Shown one piece after another: positions 7,586-15,674 of a stretch of 30,377 nucleotides of DNA (position 1 is the stretch's first letter; every line of letters starts with the position of its first letter). Both the position numbers and the translations under genes were made by a program. Under the pieces are notes generated by a model. It was not told where the DNA came from, made no database searches, and saw only the letters and a program-made list of their open reading frames with translations. Source of the stretch: Candidatus Thorarchaeota archaeon (GTDB lineage Archaea > Asgardarchaeota > Thorarchaeia > Thorarchaeales > Thorarchaeaceae); assembly GCA_016841005.1 (NCBI GenBank), contig JAEORG010000125.1:1-30377 (forward strand), in the 5' to 3' direction.

Positions 7586-8602
7586 TTGGCGCATTTAATG
7601 GCAACACTTCGGGCAGTGAAAAGGGGCACTGGAATCCATCTTACATATGGTGAGATTTCATTTGCACTAGACACTGGAATTAGAGGAGTGACAACCTTAT
7701 TATCTCACGCACATGCGGATCACATTGGTGGAATTGAAAAAGCAAAGCAAATCTTCTCTACCAGAGCTACTCATGATGCATTAGAAGCTAGAGGGGGAAA
7801 ACTACCCTCAGATTGTAACTATGTAAACTATGAAGAAACAATAGGGAAAATTGGAGCCTATATCACACCGTTGAATGCAGGTCATGTCATCGGTTCATCC
7901 ATGTTTAAAATTGAATTTGACGATGGAATGACCGTGCTGTACACAGGAGATTTCAACGTCATAGATAGTGTTGTTCACAGAGCAGCGACTCCAATCAAAG
8001 CTGATGTTCTTATAATGGAAGCCACATATGGAACTCCTCAATGGGTATTTCCGGAACGAACTGAAATTCATGATCAAATTGTGGAACGAGCAAGGAATCT
8101 TATTGAGATAGGAAAGGTACCTGTATTTCAAGCCTATTCCTTGGGAAAAGCTCAGGAGGCAATTGGACTATTCAACGAAGCAGGTATTCAAGTCGTATCG
8201 GGTAATCCCGCTATCGATTCTGTTTCAGACGTCTACAATTCTCATGGAAACCATCTGTCGTATGTAAGTGTTGAATCACCTGAAGCAAAGGAAGCTATCA
8301 AAGAGGGCTGTGCAATCGTATCATCTCATCCGAACCACACTCTTTCTCATGTGAGTAAGAATATTGGGCTGAGTTATAGGAAAGATCTGAACCGTAGAAT
8401 GGAAAGATATAACCTCTCAGGATGGACGTTGGGAGAATATAAGAATGAAGGCTTTCCTCTTAGTGCTCATACTGACTTCCCACATCTCATCTCCTTTGCT
8501 GAAGCAGTTCAACCGAAGATAGTATATTGTTTTACAGGAAATGCAGGTATTCTTTCAAAGCATCTATCACTTAAAGGGATTAATGCAGTTCCACTAGAGT
8601 AG
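7586..8602 (+). CDS. MBL-fold exonuclease-like protein (beta-CASP related, COG1236-type)
   Basis: 338 residues. The metallo-beta-lactamase signature is complete: LSHAHADHIGG (motif 2), NAGHVIGS (motif 3), TGDFN (motif 4), and an EATYG segment, followed by a helical insertion and a final SAHTDFPHL motif typical of nucleic-acid-processing members (beta-CASP nucleases and ligase-associated exonuclease-like proteins). It is shorter than CPSF73-like or RNase J proteins, closer in length to the ligase-associated exonuclease type. RNA or DNA substrate cannot be decided. Translation can start at TTG 7586 or ATG 7598; neither has a strong ribosome site. The next gene starts eight bases after the stop with GGTGA between, so they are likely in one transcript. 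Confidence 0.85.
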   Translation: MAHLMATLRAVKRGTGIHLTYGEISFALDTGIRGVTTLLSHAHADHIGGIEKAKQIFSTRATHDALEARGGKLPSDCNYVNYEETIGKIGAYITPLNAGHVIGSSMFKIEFDDGMTVLYTGDFNVIDSVVHRAATPIKADVLIMEATYGTPQWVFPERTEIHDQIVERARNLIEIGKVPVFQAYSLGKAQEAIGLFNEAGIQVVSGNPAIDSVSDVYNSHGNHLSYVSVESPEAKEAIKEGCAIVSSHPNHTLSHVSKNIGLSYRKDLNRRMERYNLSGWTLGEYKNEGFPLSAHTDFPHLISFAEAVQPKIVYCFTGNAGILSKHLSLKGINAVPLE

Positions 8603-8610
8603 GTGATTTC

Positions 8611-9180
8611 ATGTATCAAGAAGATTCGGATCTTGTAGAACCTATTCATGCAGAATCTTTCTTCTCTGTAAGCACAACTGGAGAAATTCACGAGCGACTT
8701 TCATTTGAATATCTTGACCCTGAAGGATATTATCTCAAAGTTATTAGTGACCAAGAAATGCTTACTGAAGAGATTCATAAATTATCTACCAATATGCAAC
8801 ACTTTCTGGATTTGGAGCGAGTTGAGATTAATGAAGAAAGGGTAGGCTCAATTGTTCGATATACAGATATATTCCCAAAAGGTGCAAGTCAGGTGGTTTC
8901 AGTCGTATACCTTATCGACTTTGGAGGAAAGCTCGTTTCAGGAGGGAACAAAATCCAAACTTGGTTAGAAATAGAAGAAGCTCCGTATGATTTTGAGATA
9001 ATCTGGAGATTTCCAGTGGGCACTCATATTTCTACAATTGAAACAAAATTAGAATATGATATCTTTAGAGACCTTGTTGTCCTGTGGGCAGAGGAGGGGA
9101 TGGAGGTAGGAGGATACGAACTAATGGAGTTTATTCTGCCCGAGTTACAACTAGATACCAGAATTAAGAAGAATATTTGA
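8611..9180 (+). CDS. Unrecognised soluble protein downstream of MBL nuclease
   Basis: 189 residues, acidic, no signal peptide or membrane segment. Strands and helices alternate; the central part (about 65-130) has repeated beta-type stretches such as IVRYTDIFPKGASQVVSVVYLIDFGG and ends in a helix carrying many acidic residues. No family is recognised. ATG at 8611 is supported by GGTGA four bases upstream. It is the second gene of an apparent operon after the MBL-fold nuclease and just before the DUF131 membrane protein, whose start is only 14 bases beyond the stop. A role next to the nuclease is possible but rests only on position. Confidence 0.7.
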   Translation: MYQEDSDLVEPIHAESFFSVSTTGEIHERLSFEYLDPEGYYLKVISDQEMLTEEIHKLSTNMQHFLDLERVEINEERVGSIVRYTDIFPKGASQVVSVVYLIDFGGKLVSGGNKIQTWLEIEEAPYDFEIIWRFPVGTHISTIETKLEYDIFRDLVVLWAEEGMEVGGYELMEFILPELQLDTRIKKNI

Positions 9181-9194
9181 CAATTGGTGATATA

Positions 9195-9452
9195 ATGATT
9201 GCACAAAACATCCCTCAGCTTGAATTCATCGCATACGGGATCATTATTTCAGGGATTGTTATAGTCTTGATAGGATTCTTCCTAATGAACAAATCAGCTA
9301 AAAGCCAAGAATCTAGCAACAAAATGGAAACCAAGGCTATTGTATTTATTGGACCAATTCCGCTGGTTTGGGGATTCAGTAGGAGGACTCAAGGAATTTT
9401 ATTTATTCTCGCACTAGCTGTGGTGATTTTATGGTTTATTTTCTTTTTCTAG
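9195..9452 (+). CDS. Small DUF131-family integral membrane protein
   Basis: 85 residues with two predicted membrane helices (about 9-30 and 64-85) joined by a hydrophilic loop. The loop end contains AIVFIGPIPLVWG, the hallmark of the archaeal DUF131/TIGR00304 family of small membrane proteins of unknown function. ATG at 9195 is chosen because GGTGAT lies six bases upstream; the frame is open to TTG 9177 but that start would overlap the upstream stop with no ribosome site. Probably in one transcript with the preceding two genes. Function of the family is unknown. Confidence 0.82.
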   Translation: MIAQNIPQLEFIAYGIIISGIVIVLIGFFLMNKSAKSQESSNKMETKAIVFIGPIPLVWGFSRRTQGILFILALAVVILWFIFFF

Positions 9453-9536
9453 GTAGAATTGAACCTCATGTGTGTATTACTTGAAGAGTACCAAAGCTCA
9501 TAGATAACTACTGAGCGGTGAATATAGTGAAACATT

Positions 9537-9794
9537 ATGTTGTTTGTATGTCGAGCATGTGGTCGTGAATCAAACGATATTGACACTGTATTAAATGGTA
9601 GTTGTACTTGTGGGGGTACTCATTTCAAATTGGTGTCCCAAAATCGTCCACATCTACCAACTACTATGACAACAAAGGAAGAAATTAGACGAGATTTACA
9701 TCGATGGCTGGACCTAAATATCGACACTATGGATCCTGATATGATTGCGGATATCAGAGTGACATTTGAGATACCCAACAGAGAAGAGGAGTAA
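9537..9794 (+). CDS. OapC/ArvC-like small zinc-ribbon protein
   Basis: 85 residues. The first 30 residues form a zinc ribbon with CRAC and CTCGG knuckles (MLFVCRACGRES ... SCTCGGTHFKL), matching a widespread archaeal COG3364-type family of Zn-ribbon proteins, in haloarchaea named OapC (origin-associated protein). A short helical tail follows (TTKEEIRRDLHRWLDLN) and the protein ends acidic. The role in this organism is unknown; no origin-like repeats are visible beside it. It begins 84 bases after the DUF131 gene and its stop lies two bases from the stop of the convergent helicase gene, leaving no room for a separate terminator. Confidence 0.82.
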   Translation: MLFVCRACGRESNDIDTVLNGSCTCGGTHFKLVSQNRPHLPTTMTTKEEIRRDLHRWLDLNIDTMDPDMIADIRVTFEIPNREEE

Positions 9795-9796
9795 TA

Positions 9797-12430
9797 TTAT
9801 CCATCACTTTTCTCTTTAGTAGATTCTTCATCAAGAGGTCTTTCAATACGAGAGATTTGACTCTCAATCTCTTCATCCAAATCAGTTTTACCTTCAACCA
9901 TAACTATTCTCTGAACAGCTTTGAGATTGTGTATCAACGTATCCAACCAACTATAGACATCACCGGGATATGCCCACAATTCGTAATCCTTTCGGAGTAA
10001 ATCAGAAATTCCTGAAGGATTGTATCCCTCCTTTCGCTTCATCACCATCCATCGGCCTAAAGATATCATTCCATGGTTACATTCAGGATAGAGGCTACAC
10101 CCACAATTGAAGAAATCCCTAGTCCAACGAGAGAATACTTCGAAGACCCATTTTGGTAATCGAGATGCTCCGCTTTTTGGATTAGTAAGATTCCCCAAAT
10201 CTGAAAAAATGCCTGAGAAGAGTCGAGTCGGCATATGTGTCTTGAAGGCAGTATTTACTTCTCCTTGCAAGCGATTTGATAGATACACATTTTGAAATGG
10301 TTCAAGATCTATTGCTATTCCCAAGACATCCTGAGTGCTTGTCTTCTTAGCAACTGCAAATCCTTCTGAAGGAGTCAAAAACGAAAGTGAAGTAGCACGA
10401 CCCAATTCTGTTGGATGAGAGCCTCCTTCGCGAACTCGAATCATATGGCGTTTCACGAGGTGTTTGAGTGCATCGGAAGGTGGTACTGAAACTGAAAGCA
10501 TCTTCATATATGCTCTAGCTACTGATTTTAATTCAACGAGGCCTGTCGAACATATTGTTGCTAGGATTTGTTCAGCACTATGTTCTAAATCAGCAAAAGG
10601 TTCGACGTCCTCAATATCACCGGCAAGAAGCTGTACTGCAATTTCATCTTCGTTCTTATCCTGACCACCATGGTATTTTCTATCAGGTTGGACAAGAAGA
10701 TATGCTTTCCCTCTATCATGTTTTCCAAGTCTTCCTGCTCTTCCAAGCATCTGTTCGAATTCAGCCGTTGAAATCCAATCTGCACCCATTGCAAGTGTTT
10801 CGAAAATCACTTGTGATGCAGGTAAATCTACACCTGCACCCAAAGCAGCAGTTGTCACAACGCATTCATATCGTTGCTTACTAAAAGCATTTTCAATACG
10901 ACGACGTTCTCCATATGAAAGACCCCCATGATATACAACACTTCGAACTCCATGCTCGCTCAACCAATCGCTGATTGAGTGGCCGCGACGTCTTGAGAAG
11001 GTAAAAATTATCGATTGCCCTTTGTTACCGAAACTACTCTTCTTTTGAAACTCATTCTTCACAAGCCTTCGAATGATGTACCGTTTATCCTCATCACTTC
11101 TAGCAAAAACAAGATGCCGCTCAAGTGGAACAGGACGGCCTGTATAATTAACTAGTTTTAACTTCAGTTCTTTTGCTAGGTTTTCAGGAGAACCGACGGT
11201 TGCGGAAAGTGCTAGAACCTGCGCTTTTGGTTCATGAAACCGCATTCGAGCAAGAAGTCCGTCCAACTCCGGACCTCTCTCTTCATCTGCTAAGTTCTGA
11301 ATCTCGTCGACAATGATCGTTCCTATTTTTCCCAAAGTCTTGGTTTCACCAGATCTGAAGATAAGGTCTAAAGCCTCGTATGTCGCACAGACTATATGAG
11401 CCTTTGAAATATCAGTATCAACGATAGGTTTCGCGTCTTCGCCAACATCAAGGCGAGACATTCCAACTTTAATCCCAGTTCGAAGACCAAGTTTTTTGTA
11501 ACGTTTTTTGAAAACCTCATATTTCTCATTTGTTAGAGCTACCAGTGGAGAAAGATACACCATCTTTTCTCCTTTCATTGCACGAGGAATTCCAGCTATC
11601 TCGCCGAGGAGGGTTTTCCTTGATGATGTGGAGGAAACGATGAGTAAACTCTTCCCCTCCAATAGACCATTTTTCACAACCATCTCTTGAACAGGAAGTA
11701 ATTCATTAAACCCTTCATCTTGTAAAAGGTTAGCTAACTCACTAGGGATATTGAGTGAGTTGATGGTCATGCCTTCTGATTTCTTACCCATTATTAGGGT
11801 ATCAACAAGTGTGAGTTCAGGATCTCTGGTCGGATCAAATCCAGGAGTAACAAGTTCAAGAATTCGAGGAACAGATTTTATACGAAGTAACTGTGCCTCT
11901 ATATATTGTAACATTGCTTTCGATAAATCAATTCCAAGACTCTTCAAATCGGTTCGTAGGTCTCCTTTTGCACAAGAACCACAGAGAACCTGATTTTCTG
12001 ACACCTTCACTGCATTTCTCTTAGTCAAAATAGTCAATCTATTGTCACGAATACAATGGTCACATACAGGAACAATCTTAGGAGTTTGAAATTGAAGTCT
12101 GGCAAACATATCCTTTATCTCTGCAACAAAGGACGGTTTTTGTTTTCTAGGTATAATGATGAACTTGGCCTTTCGGAGTATCTCATGAAATTCCTTGGGT
12201 TGAAAATATATCGGTTTGTTGTACTTCACAAACCAAGCGCGTCTGATTTCAAGCAGACCACTGGTTTTGAACCCATACTCAATCAATCCAGATATCTTTG
12301 CGCGTTGTCGGTCACGAAGAACGTCAGACATTATTTCAATCCGAGTGGTCATCTCTTGCCTTCCTACACGTACGACAATGGAGTATGGTTTTGTTAGTAT
12401 CTTCTGGATGTCAGCATCAGCAATTTCCAA
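9797..12430 (-). CDS. ASH-Ski2-like archaea-specific superfamily 2 helicase with altered Walker A
   Basis: 877 residues, full length for archaea-specific Ski2-like helicases (COG1202), which in Thermococcales associate with RNase J and the exosome in RNA decay. An N-terminal domain has a four-cysteine zinc motif (C123-x2-C126, C150-x2-C153). RecA-like motifs follow: Q-type LLPVQEM, DEIQ at 375-378 (motif II), SAT at 409-411, IIFTFSRRRG (IV), GAGVDLPA (V) and QMLGRAGRLG (VI). Motif I reads STSSRKT at about 267-273: the Gly before Lys-Thr is Arg271 (codon AGG, 11618-11620), which would be expected to weaken ATP binding. All else is intact with no stop or frameshift. Start is TTG at 12430, supported by GAGGTCAT seven bases upstream. 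The two genes upstream (12485, 13263) are close and co-directional. Confidence 0.88.
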   Translation of the reverse strand: MEIADADIQKILTKPYSIVVRVGRQEMTTRIEIMSDVLRDRQRAKISGLIEYGFKTSGLLEIRRAWFVKYNKPIYFQPKEFHEILRKAKFIIIPRKQKPSFVAEIKDMFARLQFQTPKIVPVCDHCIRDNRLTILTKRNAVKVSENQVLCGSCAKGDLRTDLKSLGIDLSKAMLQYIEAQLLRIKSVPRILELVTPGFDPTRDPELTLVDTLIMGKKSEGMTINSLNIPSELANLLQDEGFNELLPVQEMVVKNGLLEGKSLLIVSSTSSRKTLLGEIAGIPRAMKGEKMVYLSPLVALTNEKYEVFKKRYKKLGLRTGIKVGMSRLDVGEDAKPIVDTDISKAHIVCATYEALDLIFRSGETKTLGKIGTIIVDEIQNLADEERGPELDGLLARMRFHEPKAQVLALSATVGSPENLAKELKLKLVNYTGRPVPLERHLVFARSDEDKRYIIRRLVKNEFQKKSSFGNKGQSIIFTFSRRRGHSISDWLSEHGVRSVVYHGGLSYGERRRIENAFSKQRYECVVTTAALGAGVDLPASQVIFETLAMGADWISTAEFEQMLGRAGRLGKHDRGKAYLLVQPDRKYHGGQDKNEDEIAVQLLAGDIEDVEPFADLEHSAEQILATICSTGLVELKSVARAYMKMLSVSVPPSDALKHLVKRHMIRVREGGSHPTELGRATSLSFLTPSEGFAVAKKTSTQDVLGIAIDLEPFQNVYLSNRLQGEVNTAFKTHMPTRLFSGIFSDLGNLTNPKSGASRLPKWVFEVFSRWTRDFFNCGCSLYPECNHGMISLGRWMVMKRKEGYNPSGISDLLRKDYELWAYPGDVYSWLDTLIHNLKAVQRIVMVEGKTDLDEEIESQISRIERPLDEESTKEKSDG

Positions 12431-12484
12431 GGGATGACCTCAATTCAAGAGCAACCGCAATTACCAAAGACCCTTTCGGTTAGC

Positions 12485-13255
12485 TCAAAGCTCGAAAATA
12501 TAGGAGTCTTCGTTCTTACCTATGTTTGATAATACTTGATCATATTCGGACTTGAAAGCATCAGTTCCAGTACCACCCATTCCGGCCTTTTCAACAATCA
12601 TCCAGTCGGAGAGAATTTCGATATTTGATGCTTCTGCAAAACAATTGAATGGAAGAGTCATTATCTTAGCACGTTCGAAATTGGCATAGCGTCTCTTGTT
12701 GAACCAGTCTACCAAAGGGGCATAGAGTGGTCTGTTAGTCCCTCCCAGAATAAAGCGTGCTCGTTGTACTCCAGATACATGAGATACACTAATTTTCTTC
12801 AACACATCGGTGTAATGCGCTGTTCGAGGGAGGGTGCCTCGTGCGGTTACTGAAGCAACAGGATCTTCGGCGAGGATATTCCCTTTTTCAACAACCAGAT
12901 CGCTGATTAGTGTCATTATCTCTTCTCTCTTTGTTGCACCTAACGGGTCAATAACTTCAGGTTGTATAACATCCACTAGGGGGATTGGTTCATCGTATCG
13001 CAGGATTGTTGGATCAAACATCAATGCTGATAGGTGTTCTTCAATCTCAACTCGTCTATTACCACTCTCAGCTACCCCTTTAAAAAATCCAGGACCTATG
13101 AGAATTGAGAATACTTTATCCTCTCTCAAAATGGACCAAAGTTGATGGGAAAGGATTAACACTTTGCCAGATATCTCTGCATCTTTAAGAACACCAATAT
13201 CATAATCATATGCTTCCAGGTCCAATAACCAATAGAGAGGCGTCGGGTTTATCAT
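12485..13255 (-). CDS. Unrecognised conserved-looking protein upstream of helicase
   Basis: 256 residues from ATG at 13255. The frame extends to 13342 inside the upstream gene, but GGATGA overlapping the upstream stop and sitting seven bases from 13255 supports this start. Soluble, mixed alpha/beta, with notable stretches NPTPLYWLLDLEAYDYD near the N-terminus, GGTNRPLYAPLVDWFNKRR near 170 and a glycine-rich KAGMGGTGTD near 228. The N-terminal pattern faintly recalls a PIN-like or sensor domain, but the acidic residues expected for a PIN nuclease are not convincingly placed, so I make no call. It starts seven bases after the 401-residue gene and is 54 bases before the helicase, suggesting a three-gene unit. 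Confidence 0.68.
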   Translation of the reverse strand: MINPTPLYWLLDLEAYDYDIGVLKDAEISGKVLILSHQLWSILREDKVFSILIGPGFFKGVAESGNRRVEIEEHLSALMFDPTILRYDEPIPLVDVIQPEVIDPLGATKREEIMTLISDLVVEKGNILAEDPVASVTARGTLPRTAHYTDVLKKISVSHVSGVQRARFILGGTNRPLYAPLVDWFNKRRYANFERAKIMTLPFNCFAEASNIEILSDWMIVEKAGMGGTGTDAFKSEYDQVLSNIGKNEDSYIFEL

Positions 13256-13262
13256 AACGAAT

Positions 13263-14468
13263 TCATCCTGAAAATACATATGATTCAACAAAACGTTGAA
13301 CCAATATCGTTGCTTGATTAAAATATTCACTAGGTGAAACATCTACAAATCCTTGTTTTAGTTTCTCAATCTCCTCATCAAGATTGATTGTTTCTAGTTT
13401 GAAACGATCCCTAATCTCTGAAGCACACTGTTCAACACTAGAAACAGGATCGTTCCCTTGATATTTTAAAACTCTTAGAACTCGTGAGATTCGTTCTCTT
13501 ATATAGACCTCTCTTTCCTCTCCATCGCGTCTGCGAGCAAGTCGAATATCACGTTCAAGAAAATCAAATGGTGAAGCCATATCTGGCTCTGCCTTATTCC
13601 CTCGAGTTGATGCTGCTCCTACCTCGACAAAGCGTGAACGATCTCCTCGTGAGCCAGTAGGTCTTGGAGCCATGTGTAATATTAGATGAGCGACAGCCCT
13701 CTCACTAAGATTAGCAATCTCTTCATCAAGTTCTTCTATGAGCTGGTCGACCCGGTTTGTATACAAGTCCATTGTTAGTGAATCTGATGCAGATGAAATG
13801 ATATAGCTAAGTCTTCGTAAAAGTGCTTGATTTCTTTTTTTGATTCTACGAAGTTTTCCTCGAATTGTGTTTTCCTTCCATCCTGTTACTGCAGGACCAA
13901 GGAAAATAAGAAGGTCATCACTTGTACCTTTATTATGGTCTTTGAACCAAGCTTGAACCACGGGGAGTACAAATGCCTCAGCCATCTTAATTCTTGCATT
14001 TATTAGAGAAATTGCCTTCTCAACAGGAGGGTCATTTTCATCAAGAACACTCTCAAGGTTCGCAAGCTCTCTCACCTTTAGTTCGAATTCTCTTGTGAAA
14101 CTGCCATAGATGTAATATATCCACCGACCTTCATCAACAGCAAACTCTTGGACGTTACCAGGGAGATTCGGTATTCCTTCTCCAATTGATTCTTTTCGAT
14201 GAAGTTCAGCAGTGAGTAATTGTACTGACTTTCTCCGAGAAGTGATTCCATCCATATCTAAAAGATATGCAACCATTGCAATTTGAAGGGGACAGTTCAT
14301 TTCATCTGAGATTTCTTTAGCTGAATCCATAGATACCCGTCTTGCTCGTTCACGTAGGTTTGTATATTTGTCAGCAAACTCTTGGACAAGTTTCTGTCTA
14401 CTCTGAACTGCCAACTTTTCTAGGTCAGGGTCTAACAACAACAGTAAATTCCTCAGGCCGCAAATCAA
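13263..14468 (-). CDS. Unrecognised mostly helical protein, first of helicase-linked trio
   Basis: About 400 residues, strongly helical with many charged residues, no signal peptide. Long helices surround a segment rich in Arg and Gly (APRPTGSRGDRSRF, about 265-278) and a basic stretch RGKLRRIKKRNQALLRRL (about 199-216), which together could bind nucleic acid or membrane. The first open codon is TTG at 14468; GAGGAAT lies just before a pair of TTG codons at residues 10-11, so the real start may be there. First ATG is far inside, at residue 47. I do not recognise the family. It directly precedes the 256-residue gene (7-base gap) and the ASH-Ski2-like helicase on the same strand. Confidence 0.7.
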   Translation of the reverse strand: MICGLRNLLLLLDPDLEKLAVQSRQKLVQEFADKYTNLRERARRVSMDSAKEISDEMNCPLQIAMVAYLLDMDGITSRRKSVQLLTAELHRKESIGEGIPNLPGNVQEFAVDEGRWIYYIYGSFTREFELKVRELANLESVLDENDPPVEKAISLINARIKMAEAFVLPVVQAWFKDHNKGTSDDLLIFLGPAVTGWKENTIRGKLRRIKKRNQALLRRLSYIISSASDSLTMDLYTNRVDQLIEELDEEIANLSERAVAHLILHMAPRPTGSRGDRSRFVEVGAASTRGNKAEPDMASPFDFLERDIRLARRRDGEEREVYIRERISRVLRVLKYQGNDPVSSVEQCASEIRDRFKLETINLDEEIEKLKQGFVDVSPSEYFNQATILVQRFVESYVFSG

Positions 14469-14545
14469 CTAGCGTATGGTATAGCTGTAGGTTTTCTTCA
14501 AGTGGACAATATCAATGATACGTGTATGTATATTGTGACTACAGT

Positions 14546-14797
14546 TTATGCACCTGCAGCTAAAAGCAGAAAGTGAATACCAAATCCAAAGAAGAGTGCA
14601 CCAAGGATTAGTGCAAAAATAACCTTGAAACGCGAAAAGTGGCGAGCATGTTCTACATGAATAGCCAACCAGCCAAGGGACAAGATACCGAAGAATAGGA
14701 AGATAATTGCATAGTATGCGAATGATGATTCAACTGTTAGCTGGAGCATTCTTTCAACCTCATATGTGAGTTCTATGTCGCCCACTCCTTTGCTCAT
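14546..14797 (-). CDS. Small two-helix membrane protein
   Basis: 83 residues. Hydrophilic N-terminus of about 20 residues, then two hydrophobic helices (about 25-47 and 58-82) joined by a short basic and His-rich loop (HVEHARHFSRFK). No family recognised. ATG at 14797 has GTGACG about eight bases upstream. It begins 41 bases after the stop of the 256-residue gene at 14839 and ends 77 bases before the next gene. Function unknown. Confidence 0.65.
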   Translation of the reverse strand: MSKGVGDIELTYEVERMLQLTVESSFAYYAIIFLFFGILSLGWLAIHVEHARHFSRFKVIFALILGALFFGFGIHFLLLAAGA

Positions 14798-14838
14798 TTA
14801 AACGTCACGGTTGTACAAGAATCATGCTATATGATATA

Positions 14839-15609
14839 CTATACAAGAAAATTATAGGTTTCTTCAAAAGTGTCATCATCTATCGTGACCCTTCTAACTA
14901 AACGACCTCTCTTCTTTGCTAATTTTCTCTTTTCCTTGAATGATAGACTTGGATCGTCAGGAATCTCAATATCATCTATATGAATTACATGTTTGAGATA
15001 GATGCTTTTTGTCTTTGGAGTTATCCTACCCCTAAGTTCAGGGAAAAGATTCTCAGCAAGAAAGTCATTGACATCGGATGTGTTTTCAAGAGCACCCTTT
15101 ATGAAGACAGGATCTTTTTCCTTAGAATCCTCGTCATCATCTGACCCTGCAGGACCTTTCGGGAAGGAAGTCTTGGTCGTGACCTTCCATGTTCCTCCCT
15201 TAGATGGGTTTAATGAGAGTAGGAAGAACGTAGTAGGAGAGTCCAGGCTGACAAGCTGCTTTATATCATCTAAAGGAGCAGCTTCGTTAAGTTTCGCTTT
15301 GTATGTAGTTGCACCCTTTCCTTTGGATACTTTCCACATCACAGGCATGGTGAGTCTTTCAGTTCTCTCTCTGTTGTCTTCATATGTTACAACAGTGCCC
15401 TTGACTTTTTGTATTCCAGAAGGCACATTATTGAGATATGCCTTAATGAAGATCTTCTCCATATCCAAATCGGCTTTGAAAGTTATTCTAGCCTTGCTAA
15501 ATTTGACTAAAGCACGTGGACCGGGATGCTCACCGATTCCATACTTTACTAACTTAGCGTGCACAAAATCATCTGTTGTGCCTTGTACAATCTTCGCAAT
15601 CCAGCTCAA
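14839..15609 (-). CDS. Unrecognised beta-rich protein with basic C-terminal tail
   Basis: 256 residues, soluble. Two beta-rich halves are separated by an acidic, low-complexity linker (GSDDDEDSKEKD, about 153-164). The first half carries repeated strand patterns (RALVKFSKARITFKADLD, FIKAYLNNVPSGIQKVKGTVV). The C-terminus includes a highly basic helix (FKEKRKLAKKRGRLVRRV) followed by an acidic end. No family is recognised. The start is TTG at 15609, with GGAG about 11 bases upstream, and a TATA-like TTTAAATCATATG about 30-40 bases upstream. An antisense open frame of similar length exists, but its serine-rich, low-complexity translation looks like a shadow. Confidence 0.68.
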   Translation of the reverse strand: MSWIAKIVQGTTDDFVHAKLVKYGIGEHPGPRALVKFSKARITFKADLDMEKIFIKAYLNNVPSGIQKVKGTVVTYEDNRERTERLTMPVMWKVSKGKGATTYKAKLNEAAPLDDIKQLVSLDSPTTFFLLSLNPSKGGTWKVTTKTSFPKGPAGSDDDEDSKEKDPVFIKGALENTSDVNDFLAENLFPELRGRITPKTKSIYLKHVIHIDDIEIPDDPSLSFKEKRKLAKKRGRLVRRVTIDDDTFEETYNFLV

Positions 15610-15637
15610 TATTCTTCAACTCCAAGCCTGTCCTTCC

Positions 15638-15652
15638 TTCATATGATTTAAA
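15638..15652 (-). promoter_or_regulatory. TATA-like box before the gene ending at 14839
   Basis: Minus-strand TTTAAATCATATG region, about 30-45 bases upstream of the TTG start at 15609, the expected distance for an archaeal promoter with a short leader. Assigned from composition and spacing only. Confidence 0.4.
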
Positions 15653-15674
15653 GATGTCGTGGTTTTGAGTAGAT

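Noticed and set aside
9537..9794. Possible replication origin beside the OapC-like gene
   Set aside because: No origin recognition box repeats or AT-rich unwinding region seen, and no Orc1/Cdc6 gene in the window.
15002..15646. Plus-strand open frame of 214 codons opposite the gene at 14839-15609
   Set aside because: Its translation is Ser/Leu-rich low complexity with no motif, while the minus-strand frame has normal charged composition, a TATA-like box and a ribosome site.
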